Of a DNA stretch of 64,000 bases, positions 12,638 through 24,911 are shown piece after piece; position 1 is the stretch's first letter, and each line of letters begins with the position of its first letter. The translations under genes and the position numbers were made by a program. Under the pieces are notes generated by a model that did no database searches, had not been told where the DNA came from, and saw only the letters and a list, made by a program, of their open reading frames with translations. The stretch spans positions 23,881,714-23,945,713 of the forward strand of contig CM049320.1 in NCBI GenBank assembly GCA_026874595.1, written 5' to 3'. Source of the stretch: Sipunculus nudus. Lineage: Eukaryota > Annelida > Sipuncula > Golfingiida > Sipunculidae.

Positions 12638-13557
12638 TCAGCAGTCTCGTCTCTCGGAACTCACTGCCACTACTACCACTAGCGACCGCAGTGCTCATCA
12701 AAAGGAGATGTTCAATTCCAGCTGGACAATTTTCCTTCATGGTTCATAACATTCACTGTTAATAAAATATATTCACCTGCGTTTGACGTCATAGATGTGT
12801 TCACGTACGTTTGATGTTCAGCTCAGAAACGGCAGCACTTGTTTTCAAAGCTTTGTCCTAATACCACAAGATGGCGACGCGCATCGGCCAACTTCCTTCA
12901 TTTTGTGTGTCGAACGTTCTGATAGGTCAATTTTCTACAGAGCTGGACTGCATGAACACATACCAAGAGGGGACCACTGAAACCTGGACCCGAACCGAAA
13001 TACCCGGGCAAATTAAAACACTTTTTTTTAAATAACCTTTTATTAACAGAAATGGCCACGAACCCGATTTTATCATAAAAACTGTGTATATCAGTCTCCA
13101 ATCAAATCATAGTTTTGGTGCTCAATTTTTTAGGGTCAATATACCTAAAGGTTTTGCCTTATAATTAAAGAAACCGGCCTAATGAAATAGGCATTATATC
13201 AAACGTGTTTTATGCGAATTTTACACATTTCTACATGGGGCCCCAGTATTACAATAGGATGGACAGTTTTCTAACTATCGCCACAGAACATATTTCCAAA
13301 ATTGGGTACTGTACAAATGGGCCATGCTCTTACAAACGATATATCCCCACATAATAGGGAAAAAAGTTAAAAAAAATTTCGTTAGGCTTACACAGTTAAT
13401 CAGGGGCAAATAACCGTTTCAATTCAAGAACAGATTTCTCCTTAACACATCAGAGTTTGAAAATACGAGCTGTTGTCCCTTTATAATCCATGAAGATTTG
13501 GGCCAAGTCAATGTAAAGTAAGTCGAAAAGCCCTTTCATGAAACCATACAGAATATA

Positions 13558-13560
<3 letters not shown>
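12638..13560. other. Non-coding; short CpG-richer stretch at 12.78-12.99 kb
   Basis: A CRE-type octamer tgacgtca (about 12785) and a YY1-like caagatggcgac (about 12869) lie in a locally GC-richer segment, which could be a promoter or a repeat end. No gene downstream on either strand supports a promoter. Confidence 0.25.
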
Positions 13561-13613
<53 letters not shown>

Positions 13614-13921
13614 TTAAACAGTTGCATACATTTAAATGAACTCAGTCGCATTTGAATCAAATCCTGATCAGCCAACAAGACTAAATAATATCAGCTTTTT
13701 ATCTCTATATATACATTTGTTTTAAACTAGATTATTTAACTAAATGAAATAGAAAGTACTGGCAGGCTAATTAAGTAAAGACCCCATGTACTTGTATGTA
13801 AGCAAATTAAAACTAGGCCTAATTCCTATGTACTTGTATAGGCGCATACTATATAGAACTTACAACTTGTCAAATTCCCAAGTACAGTCGATCCCTGCAT
13901 ACTTGTCCCGACCGTGATAGG

Positions 13922-13963
<42 letters not shown>

Positions 13964-14035
13964 GTATATATATATATCGCAGAAGTTTTATTTTGAAGCT
14001 TAAAGCTAGTATACCACTGCATACTCAACAATCTG

Positions 14036-14068
<33 letters not shown>

Positions 14069-14477
14069 ATATATATATACATACAGTTGTATATAGTCAT
14101 CATTTGTTGCAAAAACTGATGGCAGAGTGCTTGATCGGTGACCAGAGCATTTCTGTGTTGTATAGAAATAACTACACTAGGTTTTCTGCAGGCATTTCTT
14201 GACTAATTAGTTTCGTACCACACGCCCAGAGCTTAGAGATGTTGAAGCCTAATAATGCTGTGAAAATCAGTTGCGGGGCCTATTGTAAAGTCACTAGGGT
14301 GACGGCATGTAAACACGCACATAAAAATTCCTGCTGCGGAACCTATAACAACAACAACAGACAAGCGACAACGAACAGACCAGCTCAATATAAGGCCTAA
14401 TCTCGGGTTTTCTTGTACGCAGACCAAGTCATGAAATGCCTGCAGAAAACCTATAGATATAGCTAAGTTTTTTCTTT

Positions 14478-14518
<41 letters not shown>

Positions 14519-14549
14519 GGTAGTGGAAGGTAGTGGAAGGGTAGAAGGG

Positions 14550-14603
<54 letters not shown>
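13561..14603. repeat. Cluster of (TA)n and (CTAT)n microsatellites
   Basis: (AT)n at 13561-13609, (TA)n at 13928-13977, (CTAT)n running into (TA)n at 14034-14078, and (TA)n at 14481-14511 and 14551-14603, the last two separated by gaaggtagtggaagg repeats. Between them I see only non-coding sequence. Confidence 0.9.
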
Positions 14604-14606
<3 letters not shown>

Positions 14607-15284
14607 GTCAGAGTCGAAATGTTTAAAAAAAGTACATCGCTGATCTATAGGCAACTCGACAAAGTGAGCTATATTAAGTCTATAAAGTGAACTCCAAGAC
14701 AAAAAAAAACAATCTAAAGATCAATTTATATTTCGGAATACGTGAAGATGGAATATGGGTTCATAACTTCAGCTATATACTGTGGCTGCCTTCATTTTAG
14801 AGAGTTCCACATTTTTTTAGGGTTTCGCGAGTGTTCCATTTTCGCGATCCAAGCATACCCTAAATTATACAGAATGTATCAATTGTCTTTAAATTTGCGA
14901 AAGAGCCAAGGAATTATCGATCGAATGGATATCTGTGTTCATTATAGGCGCATATTAAACATACCTGCCCGTATTGCCTAGGCTATAATATCAATCGTTT
15001 GCGACAGAGATCAGCTACTTTGGACACCAACGAGGCCATGGTATTATATAATAATATTCAAATGTATAGATTGGGCGTCTTATTCACGAAGGTAATCGTT
15101 TTCGCGATAATTTCTCTTCCGCAAATATTCATCCATTTGAAACCCTCTCGGAACAAAAAGACAACACAGTACATCTTAAACTGTGAAACCAAGATTTCAA
15201 CTGAATTCACTGAATCGTTGAATTCTTTCGTAGTATACCATTCTAAGCGAGTCTTTTCGGGGTATTCTATTCTACCTATGTTAT

Positions 15285-15378
15285 ACTGTTAAAAATTGCC
15301 GTAAAATAACGGTGCATTGCACTGTCAACCAAGCTGCCGGTGCAATGCACCGTTATTTTACGGCTAAGTTTTAACAGT
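15285..15378. mobile_element. 94 bp hairpin MITE
   Basis: Perfect 25 bp inverted repeats at 15298-15322 and 15340-15364 enclose a 17-base loop. They are extended outward by actgttaaaa and ttttaacagt ends. TA flanks both sides, consistent with a TA target site. There is no coding capacity. Confidence 0.8.
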
Positions 15379-16066
15379 GTATAGAATATTCTTTTCGAAG
15401 TTTTACATTCAGTGTGATTATTTTTAACACTGACTTTTGAAAGGTCCCTAAATGACCGGTATTTACCTTGTTCTTCGTAATTAAATAATCTATGCCGGCC
15501 AGAACACCTCAATCGAAATTGTAAAGAAATTGGTGGTTTAAGGGATTCCACAATAAAGTTTGTATAGCGAAGATTCGGTCGTGATGGATAAGCTATGTGA
15601 CGTCCAGGGGTGTGGTGGTAAAGGTTGAATATGAGTACTAAACCCATGCGGCATTTTTCTTATTGAAACAATCCACACATTTATAGTTATATTCGTAAGT
15701 TTAAAGACACCAATCGACCAATATTTGCTAAAAATACAACCTGATAAGATTATAACAAATTCAGGATTTTTAATCGAGGCCATACCTGAAACACGTCACA
15801 TACATGAATGACCAGTAAACGAGTAATCATGGAACTCTTTAATTATATATGCACTTGAATCGATTTAGATCATGATCTATAGTTTGATTAAATAAAAATG
15901 GATATCTATGTGTTAAGTTATTCTCTTTACTACTTTGTGACCGTTGTAAGGTTAACTGTACAACGCACCAGTGCATTGTGGATGCTTATCTGGATACATG
16001 ATGCCATATTCAAAATATAATTGAATAATATTTGTGCTTGTTACCTATTATCAGTGCCATATGCTG

Positions 16067-16108
<42 letters not shown>

Positions 16109-16670
16109 TTTAATTGGATATGTAGCTAACATGAACCTCATGATTCTGAAGTTTCCGACAAACCGTAATCAAGGACAAAATTTAATGAAATATTTATGTA
16201 ATATTTTAACAAGTATAAGATGTGGACTTCAGCCAGTATAGGTCACAGCATATCGATTAATAAGCCATACACATGTGAATGATGTGTTAAACCATCCATC
16301 AGATTGGTGTTCTAGAGAACGAGAATGATTCTAAAGCCATACAAGTTATCCACTTATTGTTACGTATTTTAACTTTAAATCGATATTCCTTAGCTATTCG
16401 CGGTAAACACATTCCATAGCTACTATATTGCGTTGTGAACAGGTATTCTTAAATCATTAAAAAAATTTTTGCTCATCTTAAAAAAAAATGAAAAATTAAA
16501 AAAAAGAATATTTGTTAAATTCAAAACCTAAACACAATTTAAATTATTTTGGGAATTATAAGCCCAGATAAAAAACGCAAAGGGTGTTTTGTAACTATAT
16601 TCTAATATAATACACATGCAGAAATATTGTCCATAACTGTTACAGGTAGGCTTGAACAAAGAATATATGT

Positions 16671-16722
<52 letters not shown>

Positions 16723-16910
16723 CAACCAGTATCTGGAACCCCTAACTTTCTCAGTTTTAAGAATATGCATATGTCAAGGGTCAAAGACTAGTGCGTCGTT
16801 AATAAAGGTAAAATTGAAACAATGTTTGTACATGCTCATTAGAGAGTTCTCAGACATTTTCATGACATTTTTTATATGAAAGAAAAGATCTGAGTAATTC
16901 AACTTGTATT
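15379..16910. other. Non-coding, downstream of the ankyrin gene
   Basis: Contains (TA)n at 16071-16107 and 16674-16720. Frames here run through the dinucleotide tracts and are not genes. The part next to 16911 should be the 3' untranslated region of the ankyrin gene. Confidence 0.6.
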
Positions 16911-16997
16911 TCAGCTTTTTGCACCATTCTCCTGGAGCTTCTGGATAAGAACCGGATCATTCTGATCTTTCGCAAACATGAGTGGTGTTCTACCATT
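16911..16997 (-). CDS. Terminal ankyrin exon 17 with stop
   Basis: 87 nt including TGA at 16911-16913. NGRTPLMFAKDQNDPVLIQK then LQENGAKS is a C-terminal capping repeat. No canonical AATAAA stands out just downstream. Confidence 0.85.
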   Translation of the reverse strand, partial: NGRTPLMFAKDQNDPVLIQKLQENGAKS

Positions 16998-17717
16998 CTG
17001 AAGTACAATGCAGAAAAAAAGTAATTTTAAAGTTTTGTTTGATCTTCTTGGCACTCTTTTTATGTTAAGTGAATCAGTGTTTTGAATTTATATTGGCATT
17101 GCAGCTAGCTTTAAACATTGTAATGAGTATAAATTTACCAGCGAACAAAACTAAACAAATTAAGAATAAGGTAAATGGTGTCTGTTATCCCTCTATATAA
17201 GGGTAGCCAATTGGTTCATATTAACAATCCGGTTTTATATCTACAGCTCAGAGTGTTTGAAAGATATTTGTATATTTATCGACGAAAATAAGCTTTCATT
17301 TCTCTGTTCCTCAGATTACCACAAAACGAATTTGCTTAACCTTTCATTCGCTTACGGAGGAGGGTAAGGTGTCATTTTGTAGCTCTCTAAGACATACCAG
17401 GTTCATGATTTTAGTAAGTTAGACCGAGATTAATGTTGCATGTTTTTCTTTCTGTGCTCGCCCCATATCAGGATATTAAAATAAAACGAGGACACGATTG
17501 TCTAGAGATAATCAAGAGTTCTTAAGTTTTTGAGCTAATCTAGATTCAGATTTGGATGGGAAAGCGATTTGCCTGTACATTTTTCCAAGAAATAATCTCA
17601 TAGCTTAATGAAATTGATGCTCTAAGACACATAATATGGCTGAATCAACGTGGTTGGTGAACAATAAAACTATTGAAAGGGCGTCTAGGAAAATACTACG
17701 ACACTGCGGTTACATAC

Positions 17718-17816
17718 CTTTAATGCATGGTTTACGTCCGCTTCTTTTTTTATAAGAAAGTCCAACATATTAACATTCCTTGACCGAATAGCCATGATCA
17801 GTGGTGTCCATCCCAG
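17718..17816 (-). CDS. Ankyrin exon 16
   Basis: 99 nt, phase 0/0. LGWTPLIMAIRSRNVNMLDF then LIKKEADVNHALK; donor GTATGT. Confidence 0.85.
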
Positions 17817-18122
17817 CTAATGAACATAAAGTTTTATGGTGATTTTAATGAGATGGACTTCATATTAGAATAACTTAAAAGAGAATTTTGCAAAGAAAAT
17901 ACCAGACCAAATTCCGTCTCATCGCGTGGTTATCATATTTCATTCGTGCATTGCATATTATGTTCACGGAAACTGCAAACAATTGATAATGGTTCGACAG
18001 ATATGCATAGTCCTATCTTATTCAATTGTTATAAGCATAATGAGATTCTTTACAACTGATCTTCTCGTCTTTTCTCTTATCCTGACTTATCTTATTTAGT
18101 CTAATCTCAGAAGTTAACGTAC

Positions 18123-18224
18123 CCCTTCTGCTTCTGTTTCAATGTCAGCACCGTATTTCAACAATGCGGCTACCAGTTTTGACCTACCATCAGATACCGC
18201 AGGCAGAAGAGCAGAGGAAAGATT
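18123..18224 (-). CDS. Ankyrin exon 15
   Basis: 102 nt, phase 0/0. NLSSALLPAVSDGRSKLVAA then LLKYGADIETEAEG; donor GTACGT. Confidence 0.8.
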
Positions 18225-18389
18225 CTGGTGAACAAAAAAAGCCCCGGTTTACCACTGATCATCTTAGTTTTTCTCTTGTTGACGACTTTATTAACGCTCA
18301 GGTCCCCAGTTTTCACCCATAAACCCAAATATTAGTATCGCATCAGTTTATTTCAGTACATAATGGATTTTATGTCAGGATTCGCTCAC

Positions 18390-18480
18390 CTGTGCATTAC
18401 AACCTTCTTTAATACCATGGTCAAGTAGGTATTCGACCCTACCTTTTCTTTTTCAAGGCGTGCTTCAAAGGCGGGATCCC
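18390..18480 (-). pseudogene. Ankyrin exon 14, frame broken
   Basis: 91 nt between atcacag and GTGAGC. The second helix is clear (RVEYLLDHGIKEGCNAQ), but the first half is in another frame and the length is not a multiple of 3. An indel around the gaaaaagaaaagg tract is likely. Skipping it would keep the frame. Confidence 0.5.
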
Positions 18481-18920
18481 CTGTGATGATAAAAATGGAA
18501 ATCACACTGTAATACATAAATAAAATTGAAACTAAGAACTTGATTAAATGTACAATTAATGATAAGAAAGCAAAATCCCTGTATGCTTCTTTCAGAGATA
18601 TTTACGAAGCTGCGTGTGGTACCTTATACTCGTAAGAAAATACTTAATCTAACCTTAACAGGTTCATAACAACATTTTACTGGAAAAACTTTGTGCAAAG
18701 GTTGAAAATGTACTTCAGTATTCGAGATTGAAAAGATCTGTAGAGAAATATTCAAGCTTTAAAAAGCATCATGATTTGGTGCTATATATCACAGCATAAA
18801 TTAGTGTTTATCTTTAACTACATCTTTTTAGACTTGATGAATGATTCTCGGAAATCAATACGTACAATGAATACAAGTAATACATTTGAGACAAAGTAAT
18901 ACAGTTAAAACATCTGATAC

Positions 18921-19025
18921 CCTCTCTGTTGAAAGGAATGTAAGTTTACAGCCTTTCTGCTGCAAAAGGTCAGCCATTTCTCGTTTATCAAAATCTATGG
19001 CAAGATCGGCTGCGTTCCGTCCCTC
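18921..19025 (-). CDS. Ankyrin exon 13
   Basis: 105 nt, phase 0/0 with donor GTATCA. EGRNAADLAIDFDKREMADL then LQQKGCKL, a diverged repeat with a short tail. Confidence 0.7.
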
Positions 19026-19807
19026 CTAAAACAGAATATAAAACAAAATAATATCAACGAAAATGGAAAAAGTAACAAAATATCGGTATATAAAACGGAA
19101 AAAATGATGGCACATTTCATCAAAACATCGTTAATAATTTGGTAAACTGGTAACGAATACACATCCTCGACACTACTTTATTTTCAAGGTGTAATAATTA
19201 CTTTTTTTTCTAAAGAAATAATCAAATGGGATTCTTTTATAGTCTATTTATTAATAGAATAAAACATAATATGCCAAAGCCTTCATTTTTTAAAGTAAAT
19301 AATATGATTTATGAAATATTAAAAACTTTCATTGACATTAGAAATTAATAAATTTAATAATTAACATGTATTTGCATATATTACTTAATCTTATATAAAG
19401 AAGCGTGCTTGACTAAAGATTTTGTATTCCATATATTTAAAGTAAACATAGCAGAAGCAGAATGAATTTTTTTTCCTGTTTCACCGCAGTTGAACTTTCA
19501 TTGTGGCCGAGGCATTTATCTTTCTTTACTGAATAATCTGTTTTATGGATCAATATATGAGACACACACACACACCTCGACCACGAAAACGTTGTTAAGG
19601 TAAAACCCCATTTGTGAAGAAGCCTCATGCATGCTAACCCAGCCAGTGCCAAAATTCTTTTAATCGCAAGGCCTGACATGAAATCGTTTCTCTTGATTAG
19701 GAACCCTTGCTATTGTAAGCGTGCAAACTCACATGATTACACTGTACTTTATCTGTTGAACAAGTGATTGATCTTTAGGACACCGATTTGTCAATTTCTT
19801 AGCTCAC

Positions 19808-19906
19808 CTGATCAACTACATTTATGTCTGCTTCCTTTTCCATCAGCATTTCGACTAGCTCAGTGTGCCCCATCTGTGCTGCTTTCATTAAAGGTGTTTC
19901 ACCTCT
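19808..19906 (-). CDS. Ankyrin exon 12
   Basis: 99 nt, phase 0/0. RGETPLMKAAQMGHTELVEM then LMEKEADINVVDQ, close to the ankyrin consensus; donor GTGAGC. Confidence 0.9.
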
Positions 19907-20072
19907 CTACAACATGTACATGCAGACAGATAACTAATAGTATTCTTTTTCACGGTTGGTTTTGTAATAAGTTATTCATAGTTTATACATAAAGTCACAC
20001 CGGCAGATTTTATTATATTTTAGTGTAAAAATTAGGCTAAATTTTAAGAATCATTATTCATTTCCATATCAC

Positions 20073-20171
20073 CTTATCTGCGGCATCAACATCGGCTTTA
20101 TTATCTAACAGCAGTTTAACAATATCCTTTCGTCCTCCTTGTGCTGCTCTCATTAATGGTGTCTGTCCATC
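20073..20171 (-). CDS. Ankyrin exon 11
   Basis: 99 nt, phase 0/0. DGQTPLMRAAQGGRKDIVKL then LLDNKADVDAADK. First exon after the duplicated block in transcription order. Confidence 0.9.
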
Positions 20172-20489
20172 CTTAAACAAGTAAATACAGATAAGATGTA
20201 CTGACCTAACTTTTTGCGCCAATAATTTAGGCAAGATTTCATTTTGGTTTTCTTTCTTAACCGATCAAACACAAAACGTGAAATTTTGCCACCTTGCCCA
20301 GAAAATACAAACAAATTATATCATAAAGACATGATGTGGTGAATATTTCATACATTTAAGAATTATTTATGGGAATGTGCCATTGCTCGTAGAACAATAA
20401 ATTATTTGGTATGGCCTTGACAATCACTGAAGAAACATATTAGATAAAAATATAAGGTCCCATCCACAAACTGGGAAAGGCCTATCTGG

Positions 20490-21070
20490 AGTATGTTACA
20501 GCTCTGGTTGATTAAGGTTGCCTTTCCATTGGAGCAATTTTTCTGCGGTGCGGTGGTGTTGCGGTCTGAATTACTCTATTTTTTTTGTAAATGTAGTTTT
20601 GTTACTACGAGGAATTTCTCGTGGGTTAGATCCCGTGCAGCGGAGAACGCACAAGTAGCGATTTATGCGACGCGCTCATCGCGAGAACATTTCTAAGACA
20701 TATATTAACTTCCAGAATATGGGTCAGAGTGACCTAATTTCATGTTTCCAAGGACATTTGCCCACGACCTTAATGAATGTCACGTTAGAAGATTCTAGAC
20801 CTAAAGTATACAATTTGCGCCCCGTCTGACTGTCTGGGTTCTCCTAATGATGTTTTCGGCCCGTAGCCGGCAGAATATAGGTCACCATGACGTAATTGCA
20901 GGTTTCCCCGGATATTCGCCTAGAACCCCCCTGGATGCACAGTTAGAGTTTCTAAGTCTAACGGTTACGATTTTTCCCCTGGTAACGTCCGCACGGCTGG
21001 ACGGACAAAGGGTGTTTGCTATATCTCCGATGACTTACAGTCAGCTGAGCTAATAAAACAATGCTTCTCA
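20490..21070. repeat. Interspersed repeat pieces in an ankyrin-gene intron
   Basis: Locally GC-richer than its surroundings. 20700-21060 holds gaatatgggtcagagtgacctaattt and gaatataggtcaccatgacgtaattg in tandem, and ends in tcagctgagctaa, shared with the repeat at 8.3-8.4 kb. 20520-20690 contains ctgcggtgcggtggtgttgcgg and may be another element. No gene. Confidence 0.4.
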
Positions 21071-21587
21071 TAAGGGGTTCACCCTCTATGGTTTTCAATG
21101 GGATGAACAAGTTCCAATAGGTGCACCTCCTTTTGTTTAGATTTTTTTCTACCTGTTCCAAATATTCAACTATACTGCAATCTAAAAACTTCGAATTAAC
21201 TACATAAAAAAAATATGTTTATAAAAAGAAAGACCGATTGCCTAGCTTTGTGGAAATGTTGTTCCTAGTGATGACACACGGTTCGGGAATACTTCTCTAT
21301 AAATACCCCAGTGGACATTCACAGCGAATTGCCAGAACACAAGCTAAGTAGAATATCCTAAAAAACCCTATCTGGTACAACAAGAGAGAAAGAGGGGGGG
21401 ATGAATATCTACTTGATCGTGATATTATTGAGGGGTGTAGTAAACATGTGAGCTCATTTTGCCATAAATGCGCCTATGCCTATTGTAATAGCTCACAGTT
21501 CAATTACAGGTGCCTTTCTTCATACAGATATTGTTGATCTGCTCTGCAGTAATCTTCAACAGTTGGTAACAAATGTAAGCAGCTAAC

Positions 21588-21686
21588 CTTGTCTATAGCC
21601 GTAGTAATTGCCCCATGCTCGATCAATTTTGAGGTTAAATCGTTTTGTCCCATTTTTATAGCTTTCGTTAATGGCGTCTCCCCTTC
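21588..21686 (-). CDS. Ankyrin exon 10, copy A
   Basis: 99 nt, phase 0/0. EGETPLTKAIKMGQNDLTSK then LIEHGAITTAIDK; one residue differs from copy B (T for M). Confidence 0.85.
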
Positions 21687-22101
21687 CTATAACATAAATA
21701 TAATAGTGAGCAAATTTCAAAATATATTTTCAAAGTGGAATTTTCATGACACAGGAAACCACTTATAAGGCTTCTATCTATCAACGCATCAAGTAAATGC
21801 ATTGTTTTTTTCTATAAAACATTCAAGACATTATTGAAGTGCTGCGGAAAATTTGGAAAGTAGTAGCAGTTTAGTCAGTCTCCTTAAGGAAATTGTCAGA
21901 AATGGTAGATTTTAATAAGATTGGTGATCTTTTGGATATGTCTTAGTAAATATTGAAGTACTTTGGCAACTGCATATTGAACCTATTGAAAAGATATCTG
22001 CATAAACTAGATGAAAATGATGTCTGGGTACATCTGGTTAGTACTAGTTGGCCCACTTATAACAATGTAGTTGTGAGTAAATGTTAGTTTGAATTGCTTA
22101 C

Positions 22102-22200
22102 CTCATCGGCACCATTCACTGTGGCTCCGTGATATATTATCAGGGTTGCTAATTTGTCATGTCCATCCTCTATGGTTTTCATCAGAGCTGTTTTCCCCGT
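22102..22200 (-). CDS. Ankyrin exon 9, copy A
   Basis: 99 nt, phase 0/0. TGKTALMKTIEDGHDKLATL then IIYHGATVNGADE; differs from copy B by one residue (G for S). Confidence 0.85.
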
Positions 22201-22959
22201 CTAAACAACAATAATACAGTAATGTATGCCAGCTTTGGAAGTGAAATCAGTAATTAGCAACGGGTTCGAAATTTGAAGGCTGTGGCTGGTTCGCAAAACA
22301 CTTCAAACCAATTTTGAGTTATAGTCATACTGAAAAAGTGCCCGAAAATGATATTATCCAGACTCTTTCAGTGAAACTTTGCAACTTAGATAACATAACC
22401 CAATTATAACGAACGGAAGCTGAGAGAGGGGCCAGATATAGTCTATTGATAAATTCATTGGACTGCTACCACTGTGAATACCACTGTAGCTGGTAACTCA
22501 AAATATATATTTTTCAAGTAAGTATGTTTTGTATTAATTTCGCATCATACTCTATGGTATCCGAATATTTCCTGATAAAAAAAAAGATTCGGAAAATAAT
22601 AAAACGATTATATCATCCATGCACAAATGATACAAAGCTTCAATGATATTTTCATGGAGAAAGCATAAAGTAAATGACTAAATATAATGATTGTATCAGA
22701 ACACAAATAAAGTGTAATAAGTGGTCGCCAAAACAGGTTCCATTTTTTACCCACGTCAAATACTCTCACTCTGTGGGTTTCAGGCTTTGTCTTTTACTCG
22801 AGGTAGTGAAGTTCTTCTGTTCACTTTCCTTCAACAAAGGGTGTAGTTGCAATTCGTTACAGTGAATCTATAATGACTAGATAATCTACTTGGATAAAAA
22901 TGTATCAGGATCTACTGTCAAACCTGCCCATTAATATGGAAACATAATAGTCAGTTCAC

Positions 22960-23058
22960 CTTATCGACACGATTAACGTCAGCTCCATTCTTAATCAATA
23001 ACTCGGCAATCCCTGTGTGTTCTCTATTTGTTGCTTTCATCAATGGTGTTTCTCCTTT
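22960..23058 (-). CDS. Ankyrin exon 8, copy A
   Basis: 99 nt, phase 0/0. KGETPLMKATNREHTGIAEL then LIKNGADVNRVDK; splice borders intact. Confidence 0.85.
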
Positions 23059-23477
23059 CTTGAAAGGAAAAACAGACCAATGTAATCATTTGAGATGAAG
23101 ACAATTTCTCAAACGGAACTTAATTCCTCAAATGAAGTCCTTTGTTAGAGGTCACTGAAATGTTACATGTAACAGGCAAACTCAGTTATGATTAATTAGC
23201 TCGGAAGGTATCTGATATGGCTTATTGGGTCTCTTTACGTCCTTGAACATTACAGCATGATAAAACGGTAGATGGGTAATAATATAGATATTGTGTTACT
23301 TATATGGTTAAATCAAAGTAACATGTATAAAAACCTGTACACTAATTACACTCTCTAGTTATTTTGAATGATCTATGGCAAAAGTGGTGTAGATGATCCT
23401 GTTTTCCACTCGTGGAAGGAACTACAAGGACGGTGCAGTTAATATATACCTTCTTTTTCCAACTATAATAAAATTAC

Positions 23478-23576
23478 CATATCGGGCGCATCCAGGTCTG
23501 CGTCATGCCTTATTAGAAGGGCGACTACCTCTTCGTTTCCTAGATCGACTGCTTTAATCAGCGAGGTTTCTCTTTT
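23478..23576 (-). CDS. Ankyrin exon 7, copy A
   Basis: 99 nt, phase 0/0. KRETSLIKAVDLGNEEVVAL then LIRHDADLDAPDM; the acceptor tttcag is intact, unlike copy B. Confidence 0.85.
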
Positions 23577-23640
23577 CTGAAATAGTAATGATACTAAACA
23601 ATTCCTCAAATGAAATGAAATCGTTAGAAGCGCTAATGGA

Positions 23641-23706
23641 GTGAAGAAATGGACTCGAACCAACAATCTTGCGGTCACAAGTTGAACGCCCTAACCAAAA
23701 TGGGAG
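23641..23706 (-). other. tRNA-derived sequence, copy A
   Basis: Same element as at 32456-32520: B box ggttcgagtcc and a GTG loop on the minus strand, close upstream of ankyrin exon 7. It was present before the duplication. Confidence 0.4.
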
Positions 23707-24427
23707 TACGCTTGACACGTTTATCATTAAATAATACTAATACAGTTATGTATGCAAGCTATGTGTATGAATTGATGTCAATAATAAGGCTGTGAAAGAT
23801 TCATTTCTCAAAATACCTCAAAATTTGAATCGATTAACAAGCAATCTTGTAATCACTATAATCAAGAGGGGATTTACCTAGCCATTTGTAATTAATTTTG
23901 CTCGTACGGTGATCCGGTAATAGCTAAGGGATGCTAAAAAGAGGATAGACATTAGCGATAGCGATTGATAGCTTTTCTTGAATGCTACTATTGTACTAAC
24001 TTCACATAATACTTTAGCGTTTTGGCTATTCAAAGATTTGTTTATTGAAAACTGATTTCGGAAAATAAATCAGCCATAAACAAATGGTTGGAAGCTTCAA
24101 TACTATGTTCACGGAGAATGAATAGAGTATAGAGAATAGAATGATAAATATAATGATTAAATCAGAAGTCAATTCAAAGTAAAGTGTGAAACGTGGGCGT
24201 CTGGAAGAGAGTCACGTGCCCCCTGTCGAAAACTCTCATTCCTTGGGGATTTCATGTTTCCTCAGGTAAACGAGGTGATGAAATTTCTCTGTTCACTTTC
24301 CTTAAAGAAAGAGAAGCTGATATTCAATAGCGGGATTTTTAAACCGTTTTTCTCACGGACCCAGAGAATGTGGCTGAGATCTGCTGTCAAATCTGCCTTT
24401 AATATGAGAAAATAATAGTCAGGTCAC

Positions 24428-24451
24428 CTTATTGAAACGATTAACGTCAGC
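24428..24451 (-). pseudogene. Remnant of ankyrin exon 6, copy A
   Basis: Only the last codons (GADVNRFNK-like) and the donor GTGACC remain. The acceptor and first three quarters were removed by the 0.4 kb deletion. Confidence 0.75.
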
Positions 24452-24597
24452 ACTGAAATGTCAATGTATAATGGCCTTTTTGAGTATGAATTTTTACATT
24501 AGTTATTTTGTTTAAGTATCTGCCAAATATTTTATCCTAACAGGTTTCCACAATTTATATGCACATTAGAATTTTTTTTATTCAGTGCCTTAAGTTC

Positions 24598-24696
24598 CTT
24601 ATTTTCTATGTTTAAATCCGCTTGTTGATCCAGCAAGGTATTAACAGTTTGTGCGTTTCCTTGTAAAACCGCTTTCATCAACGCAGTCTCTCCCTC
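24598..24696 (-). CDS. Ankyrin exon 5, copy A (no GT donor)
   Basis: The frame is open for 33 codons (EGETALMKAVLQGNAQTVNT then LLDQQADLNIENK), with a good acceptor. The expected donor is GA, as in copy B, so splicing is doubtful. The exon may already have lost its donor before the duplication. Confidence 0.5.
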
Positions 24697-24911
24697 CTAA
24701 ATTAGAAATAAACGGTCGAGACTAGTGTATCAAAGAAAAAAATACGTACGATCTGGCTTAACTAAAAATTAGCAAGAAAGACTGTAAAAGACTCTGTCTT
24801 AACCTGCTGGAATTCTTTATTAGAAGTCTGGGCTCACCGTATCTGCATCGTCGACATTGGTAATCTCATGAAAAGAAAATCAGTCAAAGGTGGTGCTTCA
24901 GCAACAGGGAA

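Larger units (their letters stand above)
21181..24860. repeat. Segmental duplication, copy A (left of the LINE)
   Basis: Counterpart of 30031-34035. It starts at tctaaaaactt following ordinary sequence, so the left edge is the ancestral one, and it ends at gacattgg, where the LINE begins. It lacks about 0.4 kb present in copy B (33268-33674), joined at a shared agc. Confidence 0.9.

Noticed and set aside
15276-15647. 123-codon minus-strand frame
   Set aside because: It runs through the hairpin MITE and AT-rich sequence; its composition is not protein-like.
16528-16879. Overlapping frames on both strands rich in Ile-Tyr
   Set aside because: Translations of a (TA)n microsatellite; the same holds for frames at 16032, 43682, 50579-50880 and 55949.
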